Shown one piece after another: positions 41,165 to 50,170 of a DNA stretch of 64,000 bases. The translations under genes and the position numbers were made by a program. The notes under the pieces were generated by a model. It was not told where the DNA came from. It was given only the letters and a program-made list of their open reading frames with translations, and did no database searches. The DNA comes from an uncultured Christensenella sp. (GTDB taxonomy: Bacteria; Bacillota; Clostridia; Christensenellales; CAG-917): assembly GCA_910577815.1 (NCBI GenBank), contig CAJTNO010000005.1, positions 32,479-96,478 on the forward strand. Reading direction: 5' to 3'. Position 1 is the first letter of the stretch; each line of letters opens with the position of its first letter.

Positions 41165-43972
41165 CTACAGAACGGTCTTTAAAAATTCGCCCGTATAACT
41201 GTTTTTTACCTTTGCAACCTGCTCGGGAGTACCCTTGGCAACAATCCTTCCGCCGCAGTCGCCTCCGTCCGGTCCGAGGTCGATTATATAATCCGCTACC
41301 TTTATGACGTCAAGATTGTGTTCGATAACGACTACGCTGTTTCCCTGTTCCACAAGCCTGTCCAAAATGGATAGCAGCTTGCTTACGTCGTGGGTGTGCA
41401 AGCCCGTGGTAGGCTCGTCGAGTATATACATCGTCTTACCCGTAGAACGGCGGGCAAGCTCGGTTGCAAGCTTTACCCTCTGCGCCTCGCCGCCCGACAG
41501 AGTTGTGGAGGACTGTCCGAGCTTGACGTAGCCGAGTCCGACGTCGTTAAGCGTGGATATCTTGTTGCGTATTTTAGGAATATTCTCAAAAAACGCAACC
41601 GCCTCCTCTATGGTCATATCAAGCACCTCGCTGATATTTTTGCCCTTGTACCTGACCTCAAGCGTTTCACGGTTGTATCTTGCGCCCTTACACACGTCGC
41701 AAGGCACATAAATATCCGGCAAAAAGTGCATTTCTATCTTTATCATTCCGTCGCCCGAGCAATGCTCGCAGCGACCGCCGCTTACGTTAAACGAAAATCT
41801 GCCCGCCTTATAGCCTCTCGCTTTTGCGTCGGGAAGATTGGAGAACAGCTCGCGGATATCGTTAAACACGTTTGTATACGTCGCGGGATTTGAACGCGGC
41901 GTTCTGCCAATCGGGCTTTGGTCTATACAGATTACCTTATCGAGATTGTCGATACCCTCTATACTGCTATAGTTGCCCGTCCTAAGCCTGCTGTTCATAA
42001 GCGAGTTTGAAAGCGCAGGATAGAGTATCTCGTTTACAAGGCTGGATTTTCCGCTTCCCGAAACTCCCGTAACGCAGGTGAGCGTGCCGAGAGGAATATC
42101 CACGTCTATACCCGTAAGATTGTTTTGCCTTGCGCCTTTTATGCTTATAAAGCTGCCGTTGCCCTCGCGCCTCTTGGCAGGCACGTTTATCTTATACTCT
42201 CCGCTTAGATATTTGCCCGTTATCGACCTTTCGCTTGCAATCACGTCCTCGACGCTGCCTGCGGCTACAACCTCGCCGCCGTGTACGCCCGCGCCCGGAC
42301 CGATATCCACAATAAAATCCGCGCTCTTTATGGTGTCCTCGTCGTGCTCGACAACTATAAGCGTGTTGCCGAGGTCGCGCAGATTTTTGAGCGAGGACAG
42401 CAATCTCTGATTGTCCTTCTGATGCAAACCTATGCTCGGCTCGTCTAAAATGTAAAGAACGCCCGTAAGTCCGCTTCCTATCTGAGTTGCAAGTCTTATA
42501 CGCTGCGACTCTCCGCCGCTGAGCGTTGCCGCCGAACGCGACAGCGTAAGATAATTAAGTCCGACGTTTACAAGAAAGCTGAGTCTTGCGCATATCTCCT
42601 TTAAGATTCTGTCCGCTATAAGATGCTCCGTTTGCGTAAGCTCAAGTCCCTCTATAAACGTCTTGAGCGCGCCAACCGACATTTTTGTCATATCGTCGAT
42701 GTTTATTCCGCCCACGGTTACCGCAAGAGCCTCCGGCTTTAAGCGCTTGCCTCCGCACGACGAACACGGAACAGCCTTCATATATTTGGATATTTCGGCT
42801 TTAATCATTTCGGAGTCGGTCTCGTTAAAGCGACGCGCAAGGTTGACAGCCACTCCCTCGAAGCTTGTGTTATAAAAACCGCTGAAGCGTTTGGAGTTAT
42901 ACTCCATAGGTATTTTATCTCCGTGGTTGCCGTAGAAAATTATGTTCATTATTTCCTTAGGCAGCTCCTTAAGAGGAGTATCCAGCGAAAATCCGTAAGC
43001 CTTAGATAACGCCTTAAACTGCGTCATCATCATTCCCGACATATCGAGCATCCATCCCGACGCCTTTATCGCGCCCTGATTTATGCTTTTATCCCAATCG
43101 GACACCAAAAGATTGACGTCTATTTCCTGCCTGAAGCCCAAACCGCCGCACTCCGAGCAGGCTCCGTACGGATTGTTAAAGGAGAACAGACGCGGCGTAA
43201 GCTCCTCAAACGACAGCTCGCATTCGGGACAGGCGTACTTTGTGGAATATAAAACCTCATCTCCGTCGAAATCCGCAATCACAAGCCCCTCGGCAAGCTT
43301 TATCGCGCTCTCTATCGCGTCGGACAGTCTGCGCTCCACGCCCTCTTTTATTACAAGTCTGTCCACTATAACGCTGATTGTATGCTTGATATTTTTGTCA
43401 AGCTCTATGCTCTCGTCAAGCGTATAATTGTTGCCGTCCACTCTTACGCGAACGTATCCCGCGCGCTTGAGCTGTTCGAATTCCTTGCGGTACTCGCCCT
43501 TTCTGCCGCGCACCATAGGCGCGAGCAGCTGCAGCTTAGCTCCGCCGCGCTCCATAATTTTGTCGCATATCTGGTCTACGGTCTGCCGCTCTATCGGTCT
43601 GCCGCACTTTGGACAGTGCGCCTTTCCTATACGCGCGTAAAGCAGGCGCAGATAATCGTAAATCTCGGTCACAGTTCCGACCGTCGAGCGCGGATTGTGC
43701 GAGGTGGTTTTCTGGTCGATGGACACGGCGGGCGACAAGCCCTCGATATAATCGACGTCCGGCTTTTGCATCTGACCGAGGAACATACGCGCGTAGCTTG
43801 AAAGACTTTCCACGTATCTTCTTTGACCTTCAGCAAATACCGTATCGAATGCAAGCGATGATTTTCCGCTTCCCGACAATCCCGTAAATACTACAAGCTT
43901 ATCGCGCGGAATTTCCAAATCCACGTTTTTAAGATTGTTTTCTCTTGCGCCTTTAATAAATATTTTATCCAT
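41165..43972 (-). CDS. uvrA: Excinuclease ABC subunit A
   Basis: The 935-residue protein is the damage sensor of nucleotide excision repair. It has two ABC cassettes (Walker A GLSGSGKSSLAFDT and GVSGSGKSSLVNEI; signatures LSGGESQRIRLA and LSGGEAQRVKLA) and zinc modules with CPKCGRP, CPECELS...CSECGG and CEHCSGDG...CDVCKG. All parts are present. It lies 58 bases downstream of uvrB in the same direction. Confidence 0.98.
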   Translation of the reverse strand: MDKIFIKGARENNLKNVDLEIPRDKLVVFTGLSGSGKSSLAFDTVFAEGQRRYVESLSSYARMFLGQMQKPDVDYIEGLSPAVSIDQKTTSHNPRSTVGTVTEIYDYLRLLYARIGKAHCPKCGRPIERQTVDQICDKIMERGGAKLQLLAPMVRGRKGEYRKEFEQLKRAGYVRVRVDGNNYTLDESIELDKNIKHTISVIVDRLVIKEGVERRLSDAIESAIKLAEGLVIADFDGDEVLYSTKYACPECELSFEELTPRLFSFNNPYGACSECGGLGFRQEIDVNLLVSDWDKSINQGAIKASGWMLDMSGMMMTQFKALSKAYGFSLDTPLKELPKEIMNIIFYGNHGDKIPMEYNSKRFSGFYNTSFEGVAVNLARRFNETDSEMIKAEISKYMKAVPCSSCGGKRLKPEALAVTVGGINIDDMTKMSVGALKTFIEGLELTQTEHLIADRILKEICARLSFLVNVGLNYLTLSRSAATLSGGESQRIRLATQIGSGLTGVLYILDEPSIGLHQKDNQRLLSSLKNLRDLGNTLIVVEHDEDTIKSADFIVDIGPGAGVHGGEVVAAGSVEDVIASERSITGKYLSGEYKINVPAKRREGNGSFISIKGARQNNLTGIDVDIPLGTLTCVTGVSGSGKSSLVNEILYPALSNSLMNSRLRTGNYSSIEGIDNLDKVICIDQSPIGRTPRSNPATYTNVFNDIRELFSNLPDAKARGYKAGRFSFNVSGGRCEHCSGDGMIKIEMHFLPDIYVPCDVCKGARYNRETLEVRYKGKNISEVLDMTIEEAVAFFENIPKIRNKISTLNDVGLGYVKLGQSSTTLSGGEAQRVKLATELARRSTGKTMYILDEPTTGLHTHDVSKLLSILDRLVEQGNSVVVIEHNLDVIKVADYIIDLGPDGGDCGGRIVAKGTPEQVAKVKNSYTGEFLKTVL

Positions 43973-44030
43973 AAAAAATCCGTAATTCCTTTAACTATGT
44001 ATTTCTCTGAGCGGTCGTTGTCCGCAAATA

Positions 44031-45986
44031 TCAGCTCAGCTTTTTCATCTGCCGCTTGAGCTCGTTAAGCTCGTCGCGAAGCACTATTGCCTTTTCAAAA
44101 TCGAGCTGCTCCGACGCCACCTTCATCAGTCCCTTTACGCGCTCAATCTCCCTTGCAAGGTCTTTTACAGTCAGTTTGTCGTTTTTAACCGCCTTTTTGG
44201 TGATTTCAAGCGAGTTTTTGATTGCGCTTACAACAGTCCTCGGAGTAATTCCGTGAGCTTTGTTATACTCGTCCTGTATCTTGCGACGGCGGTTGGTTTC
44301 GCCTATCGCGCGCTTCATACTGTCCGTCATATTGTCGGCGTACATAACGACTCTGCCTCTGTCGTTTCTCGCCGCGCGTCCTATTGTCTGAATAAGCGCG
44401 CTTTCGCTGCGCAAAAAGCCTTCCTTGTCCGCGTCCAGAATTGCCACAAGTTGAACCTCGGGAATGTCCAAGCCCTCCCTTAACAGGTTTATGCCCACAA
44501 GCACGTCGAACTCGCCCTCGCGCAGTCCGCGTACGATTTCTATACGCTCAAGGGTGTCTATATCCGAGTGCATATACTTTACGCGCACGCCCATTTCCTT
44601 TAGATAATCCGTCAGGTTTTCCGCCATCTTTTTGGTGAGCGTTGTTACAAGCACGCGTCCCTTTTGCCCGACAACTCCGTTTATCTCGCCGAGCAGGTCG
44701 TCTATCTGCCCCTGCACGGGCTTTACGGTAATCTCGGGGTCGAGCAATCCCGTAGGTCTTATAATCTGCTCGGCAATATCGTCCGCGCGGTCAAGCTCGT
44801 ACTTCGCGGGAGTTGCGGACATACATACAACCTGCCTGAGCCTTGCGTCGAATTCCTCGAAGGTAAGAGGACGGTTGTCGTATGCGGACGGCAGACGGAA
44901 GCCGTATTCCACAAGATTATTCTTCCTCGCTCTGTCGCCGTTATACATTCCGTGTATCTGCGGAATAGTCATATGGCTCTCGTCGATAAACGTAATAAAG
45001 TCCTTAGGGAAAAAGTCGAGCAGCGTATAAGGAGCCTGCCCAATCTCTCTGCCGTCAAAGTAGCGCGAATAGTTTTCTATGCCGCTGCAAAAGCCTACCT
45101 CTCTTATCATCTCCACGTCGTAGTTGACGCGCTCGTCGATGCGCTGAGCCTCGATAAGCTTGTTTAAATCCTTAAAATACTGCACTCTGTCCTGCTTGTC
45201 GCGCATAATCCTTGAAAGTATCTTTTCCCTGTCGCCGCTTATAACGTAGTGCGTCGCGGGGAAAATCAGCGTATGCTTAAGCTCGTTAAGCACGTGACAG
45301 GTAAGCCCGTCTATCTCGCAAATGCGCTCGACCGTATCGCCGAAAAATTCTATTCTTACCGCAATCTCCGAGCTTGTTGACGGAAATATATCCACGGTAT
45401 CGCCGCGCATACGGAAGGTACTGCGCACAAAGTCCACGTCGGCGCGCTTGTACTGAATATCCACAAGCCTGCGCGCAAGCTCGTCGCGGTCTATCTCGTC
45501 GCCCTCCCTTATGGACACCGACTGCGCAAAGTAATCGGTAGGCGCGCCCAAGCCGTATATACAGGACACGCTTGCAACTACTATTGTGTCCTCGCGCTCG
45601 CACAGCGAGGCTGTCGCAGAGTTGCGCAGCTTATCTATTTCCTCGTTGACCTGCAAGTCCTTTTCTATATACGTGTCCGTACGCGGAATGTAAGCCTCGG
45701 GCTGATAGTAATCGTAATAGGATACAAAAAATTCTACTCTGTTTTTAGGAAAGAACTCTCTTAGCTCGTTGCAAAGCTGGGCGGCAAGCGTCTTATTGTG
45801 CGCGATTACAAGCGTAGGCTTCTGCATACGCTCGATAATATTCGCCATAGTAAAAGTTTTGCCGGAACCCGTAACTCCCAACAAAACCTCAGTATTGAAC
45901 CCGTTCTTTAAGCCTTCGACGATTCTTTCGATAGCCTCCGGCTGGTCTCCCGTGGGTTTATATTTACTTACCAACTCAAACTGCAT
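44031..45986 (-). CDS. uvrB: Excinuclease ABC subunit B
   Basis: The 651-residue helicase-like protein loads damaged DNA in excision repair. It has Walker A GVTGSGKTFTMAN, the beta-hairpin stretch VSYYDYYQPEAYIPRTDTYIEKD (positions about 88-110), DESHMTIPQ, and a C-terminal UVR motif (EIERVKGLMKVASEQLDFEKA) that contacts UvrC. Length is normal. No LexA box was recognised upstream. It follows two tail-anchored winged-helix genes. Confidence 0.98.
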   Translation of the reverse strand: MQFELVSKYKPTGDQPEAIERIVEGLKNGFNTEVLLGVTGSGKTFTMANIIERMQKPTLVIAHNKTLAAQLCNELREFFPKNRVEFFVSYYDYYQPEAYIPRTDTYIEKDLQVNEEIDKLRNSATASLCEREDTIVVASVSCIYGLGAPTDYFAQSVSIREGDEIDRDELARRLVDIQYKRADVDFVRSTFRMRGDTVDIFPSTSSEIAVRIEFFGDTVERICEIDGLTCHVLNELKHTLIFPATHYVISGDREKILSRIMRDKQDRVQYFKDLNKLIEAQRIDERVNYDVEMIREVGFCSGIENYSRYFDGREIGQAPYTLLDFFPKDFITFIDESHMTIPQIHGMYNGDRARKNNLVEYGFRLPSAYDNRPLTFEEFDARLRQVVCMSATPAKYELDRADDIAEQIIRPTGLLDPEITVKPVQGQIDDLLGEINGVVGQKGRVLVTTLTKKMAENLTDYLKEMGVRVKYMHSDIDTLERIEIVRGLREGEFDVLVGINLLREGLDIPEVQLVAILDADKEGFLRSESALIQTIGRAARNDRGRVVMYADNMTDSMKRAIGETNRRRKIQDEYNKAHGITPRTVVSAIKNSLEITKKAVKNDKLTVKDLAREIERVKGLMKVASEQLDFEKAIVLRDELNELKRQMKKLS

Positions 45987-46021
45987 AGCTTATGTAAATT
46001 AAAATTGCGCCGCAAACCTGA

Positions 46022-46420
46022 TTATTTATTCAAAAGCTCTGTCAACAGAGCCTTAAGTCCCCAGCCGACGGCGGCGGACGTAAGACCGGTTGCAACCGCA
46101 AGCAGAATTCTGAATATAAGATTGCTTTTAAACGCTCTTTCCACGCGCGCAAACTGCAAGCCCTTTTTGTGCATATTTATACAGTATACAAGCTCGCCCT
46201 TTTTATCCGAACGCGTAACGTCGAAATAATCGTCGATTTCGAGGTTGCGAAGCGCAATATCCAACTCGTGCTCCTCAAAATCGAGGTCAAGCGGTACCTG
46301 CGAAAAGATGTCAATGGGAGTAAGCAGGCAAGCGCCGCTCTGCTTGTCCGCCTCGTGATAGATGACTCTCATCACCGCTTTTTCCTTTTTTGTAAGGACG
46401 TGTTGTTTTTCAAGTGCCAT
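46022..46420 (-). CDS. Tail-anchored winged-helix-like protein, paralogue A
   Basis: The 132-residue protein has an N-terminal region that looks like a winged helix (KKEKAVMRVIYHEADKQS, IDIFSQVPLDLDFEEHELDIALRNLEIDDYFDVT, then a beta-wing RSDKKGELVYCINM) and a single C-terminal membrane helix (FRILLAVATGLTSAAVGWGLKALL). It resembles the next gene upstream over the winged-helix part. Function is unknown. It lies 36 bases upstream of uvrB in the same direction. Confidence 0.75.
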   Translation of the reverse strand: MALEKQHVLTKKEKAVMRVIYHEADKQSGACLLTPIDIFSQVPLDLDFEEHELDIALRNLEIDDYFDVTRSDKKGELVYCINMHKKGLQFARVERAFKSNLIFRILLAVATGLTSAAVGWGLKALLTELLNK

Positions 46421-46481
46421 AGCTCACCCGATTTATTATTGCCAAAATCGGAATTTAATCCGTACGTTTTTCCATTTACTA

Positions 46482-46928
46482 TTATATTACAAATTTTAGA
46501 AGTATTGCCGTTATCGCCGCAACGAAGCCGCTGCCTATAACTCCTCCCAAAAAGGACATAAACAGCACCAATCCCGGCTTTACCGCTCCTCCGCCGCGCT
46601 TGGGACCGTAAAGCTGTCTTTCGCCCGGGTTCTCCGTTTCTCCCGCCGTGCTTTCCGCGGATTCCTCCTCGACGGAGGTCTGCTTTTCAACGGGGTCGAC
46701 GCGCTTGATAACGCGCAGACAGTATTCGTCGGGAGTAAAATATTTTATATCGACATAATCCCTGTCCTTAAGGTCGCGTATTATCTGGGATAGCTGCACC
46801 TTGGTCAGGGTGATACCCACGGGAAGCTTTTCGTTGATTTCATCGGCGTCAACGATTTTATACACCTCGCTTAGCTCCGTGATATCGCACAGAATATCGT
46901 ATATTGCCTGACTTTCTATACTGAGCAT
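46482..46928 (-). CDS. Tail-anchored winged-helix-like protein, paralogue B
   Basis: The 148-residue protein has the same plan as its neighbour: helical N-terminus (SIESQAIYDILCDITELSE), DEINEKLPVGITLTKVQLSQIIRDLKDRDYVDIKY, a wing ending YCLRVIKR, an acidic linker (VEEESAESTAGETENPGE), and one C-terminal membrane helix (VLFMSFLGGVIGSGFVAAITAILLKF, near 120-147). The two align over DI/EI...L..L...DY.D. A duplication is likely. No function is known to me. Confidence 0.75.
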   Translation of the reverse strand: MLSIESQAIYDILCDITELSEVYKIVDADEINEKLPVGITLTKVQLSQIIRDLKDRDYVDIKYFTPDEYCLRVIKRVDPVEKQTSVEEESAESTAGETENPGERQLYGPKRGGGAVKPGLVLFMSFLGGVIGSGFVAAITAILLKFVI

Positions 46929-47127
46929 AACTATCTCCTTTAATGTATTAAAATTTTATCACATTATCAAAATATGTCAATTCTTTTTGGCGTCACAAAG
47001 GCGCGATAACGCGCCGAATTTTAACCAAAACGCTCCAAAATGCGACAGCCGAGCAAATTATTGATAGACAACACGGTATATTTATGCAATAATATATGCT
47101 AATATATACATAGCCGAAGGTTAAATT

Positions 47128-48780
47128 ATGAATTTGATTTCCAAATTTCTGAAGCGTACGGAGTTCGATAGCTACGAGGACTTTTACAAAAACGCCGCGC
47201 CGCAGGTGCCGCCGAAATTTAATTTCGGCTACGACGTCGTGGACGAATACGCGCGGCTCAGCCCCGATAAGCGAGCCATAGTATGGTGTAACTCCAAGGG
47301 CGACGAACGCGTGTTTACATTTAAGGACGTCAGCGAAATCTCCAACAGAATAGTAAACTGGTTTATATCGTTCGGTATAAAAAAAGGCGACTACGTTATG
47401 ACTATGCTCAACCGCAGGTGGGAGTATTGGATGACTGCGGTTGCCTGCCATAAGCTCGGCGCGGTCATAATACCCGCTACGCATCTGCTTACGCCCAAGG
47501 ATATAGCGTATCGCTGCAACAGCGCGGACGTAAAGCTTATTATTGCAACCGCCGAGGACGACGTCATAGAGCATATTAGACTTGCGCTTGACAAATGCAA
47601 TACTCCCTGCGCCTTTACCGCGGACGTGGAGGGCTTTATAAACTTCGATGCGGAGTTTGAAAAGCAGAGTCCGACGCTTCCCGAATTGGAAAAGCCATTC
47701 GGCGACGACGCGTTGCTGTGCTATTTTACGTCCGGCACCACGGGACAGCCCAAAATGGTTCAGCATAACTTCGAGTACCCCGTTGCTCATATAGTAACCG
47801 CCAAATACTGGCAGCAGGTTGCGGACGACGGCTTGCATCTTACAATGGCGGAAACGGGCTGGGCTAAATGCTCCTGGGGACGAATTTACGGACAGTGGAT
47901 AGCGGGCACCGCTCAGTTTATCTACGACTATAACGGACGCTTTACGCCTACCGACATACTGCCCTACATCGGCAAGTACGGAGTTACTACGTTTTGCGCG
48001 CCTCCTACAATATACAGATTTATAGTAAAAGAGGATTTATCCGCATACGACCTCTCGTCGCTAAGGCACTGCTCTACCGCGGGCGAGGCGTTGAACGCGG
48101 AGGTATTCAAGCAGTTTTACGAAGCCACGGGGCTTAAGATATACGAGGGCTTCGGACAGACGGAGTCCACGGTTATACTCGCAAACTACGCCGACTTTGC
48201 GGAGCCTATACCCGGCTCGCTCGGCAGACCGAGTCCAGTGTACGACCTCGAGCTTATAGACGATGAGGAAAATCCCGTTCCCGACGATTGCGAGGGAGAG
48301 ATAGCGATTAAGCTTAAACCTCATCAGATAGGGCTTGTGGCAAGCTACAAGGGCGACGAGCGGCGCACCGCGGACGCAATAGGCGGAACGTATTATCACA
48401 CGGGCGACCTTGCCAAGCGCGACAGCAACGGAGTATACTGGTTTGTAGGCAGAAAGGACGATATTATAAAATCAAGCGGATACCGCATAGGACCGTTCGA
48501 GGTGGAATCCGCGCTTATGGAGCATCCCGCGGTATTGGAGTGCGCAATTACGGGTACGCCCGACCCTCTGCGCGGTCAAGTGGTAAAGGCTACCATAGTT
48601 CTTGCAAAGGGCTATTCCCCGAGCGACGAGCTTAAACGCGAGCTTCAGAGCTTTGTGAAAAAGCTTACCGCACCATATAAATATCCGAGAGTTATAGATT
48701 TTGTAGAGCAGATGCCAAAGACCGTTTCAGGCAAAATCCGCCGCGTAGAGATACGAAAAAACGATAATAAAAATAAATAA
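47128..48780 (+). CDS. AMP-forming acyl-CoA synthetase
   Basis: The 550-residue ANL-superfamily enzyme has the P-loop-like YFTSGTTGQPKMVQ, the adenylate-binding YEGFGQTEST, the hinge region TGDLAKRDSNGVYWFVGRKDDIIKSSGYRIGP (long, given as positions about 428-459), and the C-terminal catalytic lysine in PKTVSGKIRRVEIR. It activates a carboxylic acid as acyl-AMP then acyl-CoA. It resembles acetyl- and medium-chain acyl-CoA synthetases; the chain length is not certain. It is monocistronic. Confidence 0.92.
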   Translation: MNLISKFLKRTEFDSYEDFYKNAAPQVPPKFNFGYDVVDEYARLSPDKRAIVWCNSKGDERVFTFKDVSEISNRIVNWFISFGIKKGDYVMTMLNRRWEYWMTAVACHKLGAVIIPATHLLTPKDIAYRCNSADVKLIIATAEDDVIEHIRLALDKCNTPCAFTADVEGFINFDAEFEKQSPTLPELEKPFGDDALLCYFTSGTTGQPKMVQHNFEYPVAHIVTAKYWQQVADDGLHLTMAETGWAKCSWGRIYGQWIAGTAQFIYDYNGRFTPTDILPYIGKYGVTTFCAPPTIYRFIVKEDLSAYDLSSLRHCSTAGEALNAEVFKQFYEATGLKIYEGFGQTESTVILANYADFAEPIPGSLGRPSPVYDLELIDDEENPVPDDCEGEIAIKLKPHQIGLVASYKGDERRTADAIGGTYYHTGDLAKRDSNGVYWFVGRKDDIIKSSGYRIGPFEVESALMEHPAVLECAITGTPDPLRGQVVKATIVLAKGYSPSDELKRELQSFVKKLTAPYKYPRVIDFVEQMPKTVSGKIRRVEIRKNDNKNK

Positions 48781-48848
48781 ATCAAATAAATTTTGCGCGG
48801 ACAGGTATAAAAATCCACTGCTTAGTGACATCATTATAAAATAAAGAC

Positions 48849-48877
48849 TTGCGTTTTAGCGTTTTGTACTTTATAAT
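48849..48877 (+). promoter_or_regulatory. HU gene promoter
   Basis: TTGCGT (48849-48854), 17-base spacer and perfect TATAAT (48872-48877), followed by AAGGAGG before the HU start. Confidence 0.85.
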
Positions 48878-48905
48878 GCGTATATAACCCCAAGGAGGTT
48901 CTTGT

Positions 48906-49178
48906 ATGAACAAAACAGAATTTATCAAAGCAATCGCAAAGAAAGCTGACATTTCCATTTCCGACGCAACTGCGGCGGTAGACGCTTATACCGATGTCAT
49001 CGCAGAGGCTCTTAAGGCAGGCGACAAGGTAGCTATCGCAAACTTCGGTTCTTATGAACTTAAGGAAAAACCCGAAAGACAGGGCTTCAACCCCATCACG
49101 AAGCAGCCCATCACCATTGCGGCGTCTAAGGTTCCTACCGTAAAATTCGGCAAAGCATTCAAGGATATGTTCAACTGA
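48906..49178 (+). CDS. hup: Histone-like DNA-binding protein HU
   Basis: The 90-residue protein is a typical HU: MNKTEFIKAIAKKADIS at the start, the DNA-binding arm GFNPITKQPITIAASKVP, and the C-terminal VKFGKAFKDMF. It bends and compacts DNA as a dimer. It has strong expression signals (AAGGAGG, TATAAT) and a terminator. Confidence 0.98.
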   Translation: MNKTEFIKAIAKKADISISDATAAVDAYTDVIAEALKAGDKVAIANFGSYELKEKPERQGFNPITKQPITIAASKVPTVKFGKAFKDMFN

Positions 49179-49206
49179 TAGAGATTGCTTATTAAATGAA
49201 ATGAAT

Positions 49207-49236
49207 GCGCTCCCTTATGGGAGCGTAATTTTTTTG
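49207..49236 (+). terminator. Terminator after hup
   Basis: CGCTCCC/GGGAGCG stem with TTAT loop followed by a run of seven Ts after TAA. Confidence 0.9.
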
Positions 49237-49308
49237 CTTAAAGTATTTTAACTTTTAATCTGTTTTATTCTACCTCTAATACAAGTTTAAATAACATCGA
49301 CATATAGC

Positions 49309-49346
49309 AAAATGCGGATACCTCTTACAAAGAGGCGTCCGCATTT
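49309..49346 (-). terminator. Terminator of the PepSY-like lipoprotein gene
   Basis: AAATGCGGA pairs with TCCGCATTT, with an inner CTCTT/AAGAG stem; TTTTGC follows leftward. Confidence 0.75.
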
Positions 49347-49364
49347 ACAGCCGTTATCTATTTT

Positions 49365-50030
49365 CTATCTTTTGGAGATGATGTCGCCCGTGGACGGGTC
49401 TATAAGCATAGCCCAGTAATCCACGCCGTCGCCGATAAAGGAAACGTAATAATAGTAATTTGTTCTGTCCCCCGTAATCAGCTTCACGTATATCTCGCGC
49501 TCCGCCTTGCCCTCCTCGTTTTCCTTGGCGATTTTATCCTTAAACGCGTCCTTTGCGATATTCACCGCGTCCGACGAGGTGAGCTTGCCCTCGAGCATAT
49601 CTGTAAGCTCTATTTCGCAGGTTTCCTCTCCCGCAGTGACAGTTACCGTTTTGGGCGTAAATCCCAATTCTATCAGGCTGAAAAACTCGCCGAAGTCCGA
49701 GGTCGTTATCTCTCCGCTAAGCGTGGAGTCGTCGCCCTTTATCACAAAATTTATACTCTTATAGTCGTTGCTCTTAAGCGGAATGACCGTTATCTGACAA
49801 AAATCCACTACGTCCGTCGCCTTGCCGTCCGCAATAAAAGTCTTTTCGCGTCTGCCCTTTTCCACAGAAACCGCAAACTGCTCGCTCTCTCCCGCAAAAT
49901 ATGCGTCCGTCCTGCGGGAAATGTTGTCCTTTGCTCCGCCCGGCTGCTTGCTTCCGCAGGCAACCAATACGACCGAAGCGCATACCAAAACCAAAATCAG
50001 CGTAAGTACAAGATAAATTTTCTTTTTCAT
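49365..50030 (-). CDS. Lipoprotein with PepSY-like C-terminal region
   Basis: The 221-residue protein starts with a signal ending in a lipobox (VVLVACGSK, Cys about 25). The C-terminal half has SSDAVNIAKDAFKDKI, then YVKLITGDRTNYYYYVSFIGDGVDYWAMLIDPSTGDIISKR (positions about 180-221), a pattern like PepSY domains, which are thought to inhibit proteases or act in envelope regulation. The function here is not established. It stands alone, divergent from the P-type ATPase gene. Confidence 0.8.
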   Translation of the reverse strand: MKKKIYLVLTLILVLVCASVVLVACGSKQPGGAKDNISRRTDAYFAGESEQFAVSVEKGRREKTFIADGKATDVVDFCQITVIPLKSNDYKSINFVIKGDDSTLSGEITTSDFGEFFSLIELGFTPKTVTVTAGEETCEIELTDMLEGKLTSSDAVNIAKDAFKDKIAKENEEGKAEREIYVKLITGDRTNYYYYVSFIGDGVDYWAMLIDPSTGDIISKR

Positions 50031-50170
50031 ATCAAAAATATATGTGAGGATTTTTTAAATATTACTACAGATTGTGTATCAAATTCTTGCGATACGCAAT
50101 ATATTATGCTACACTATATAAATAATAATATTATAAGTATATTTATCACGCCCTTAAACGAGGTGAAAGT

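Noticed and set aside
44900..46010. LexA/SOS box upstream of uvrB
   Set aside because: No GAAC-N4-GTTC-type site was found in the short upstream region.
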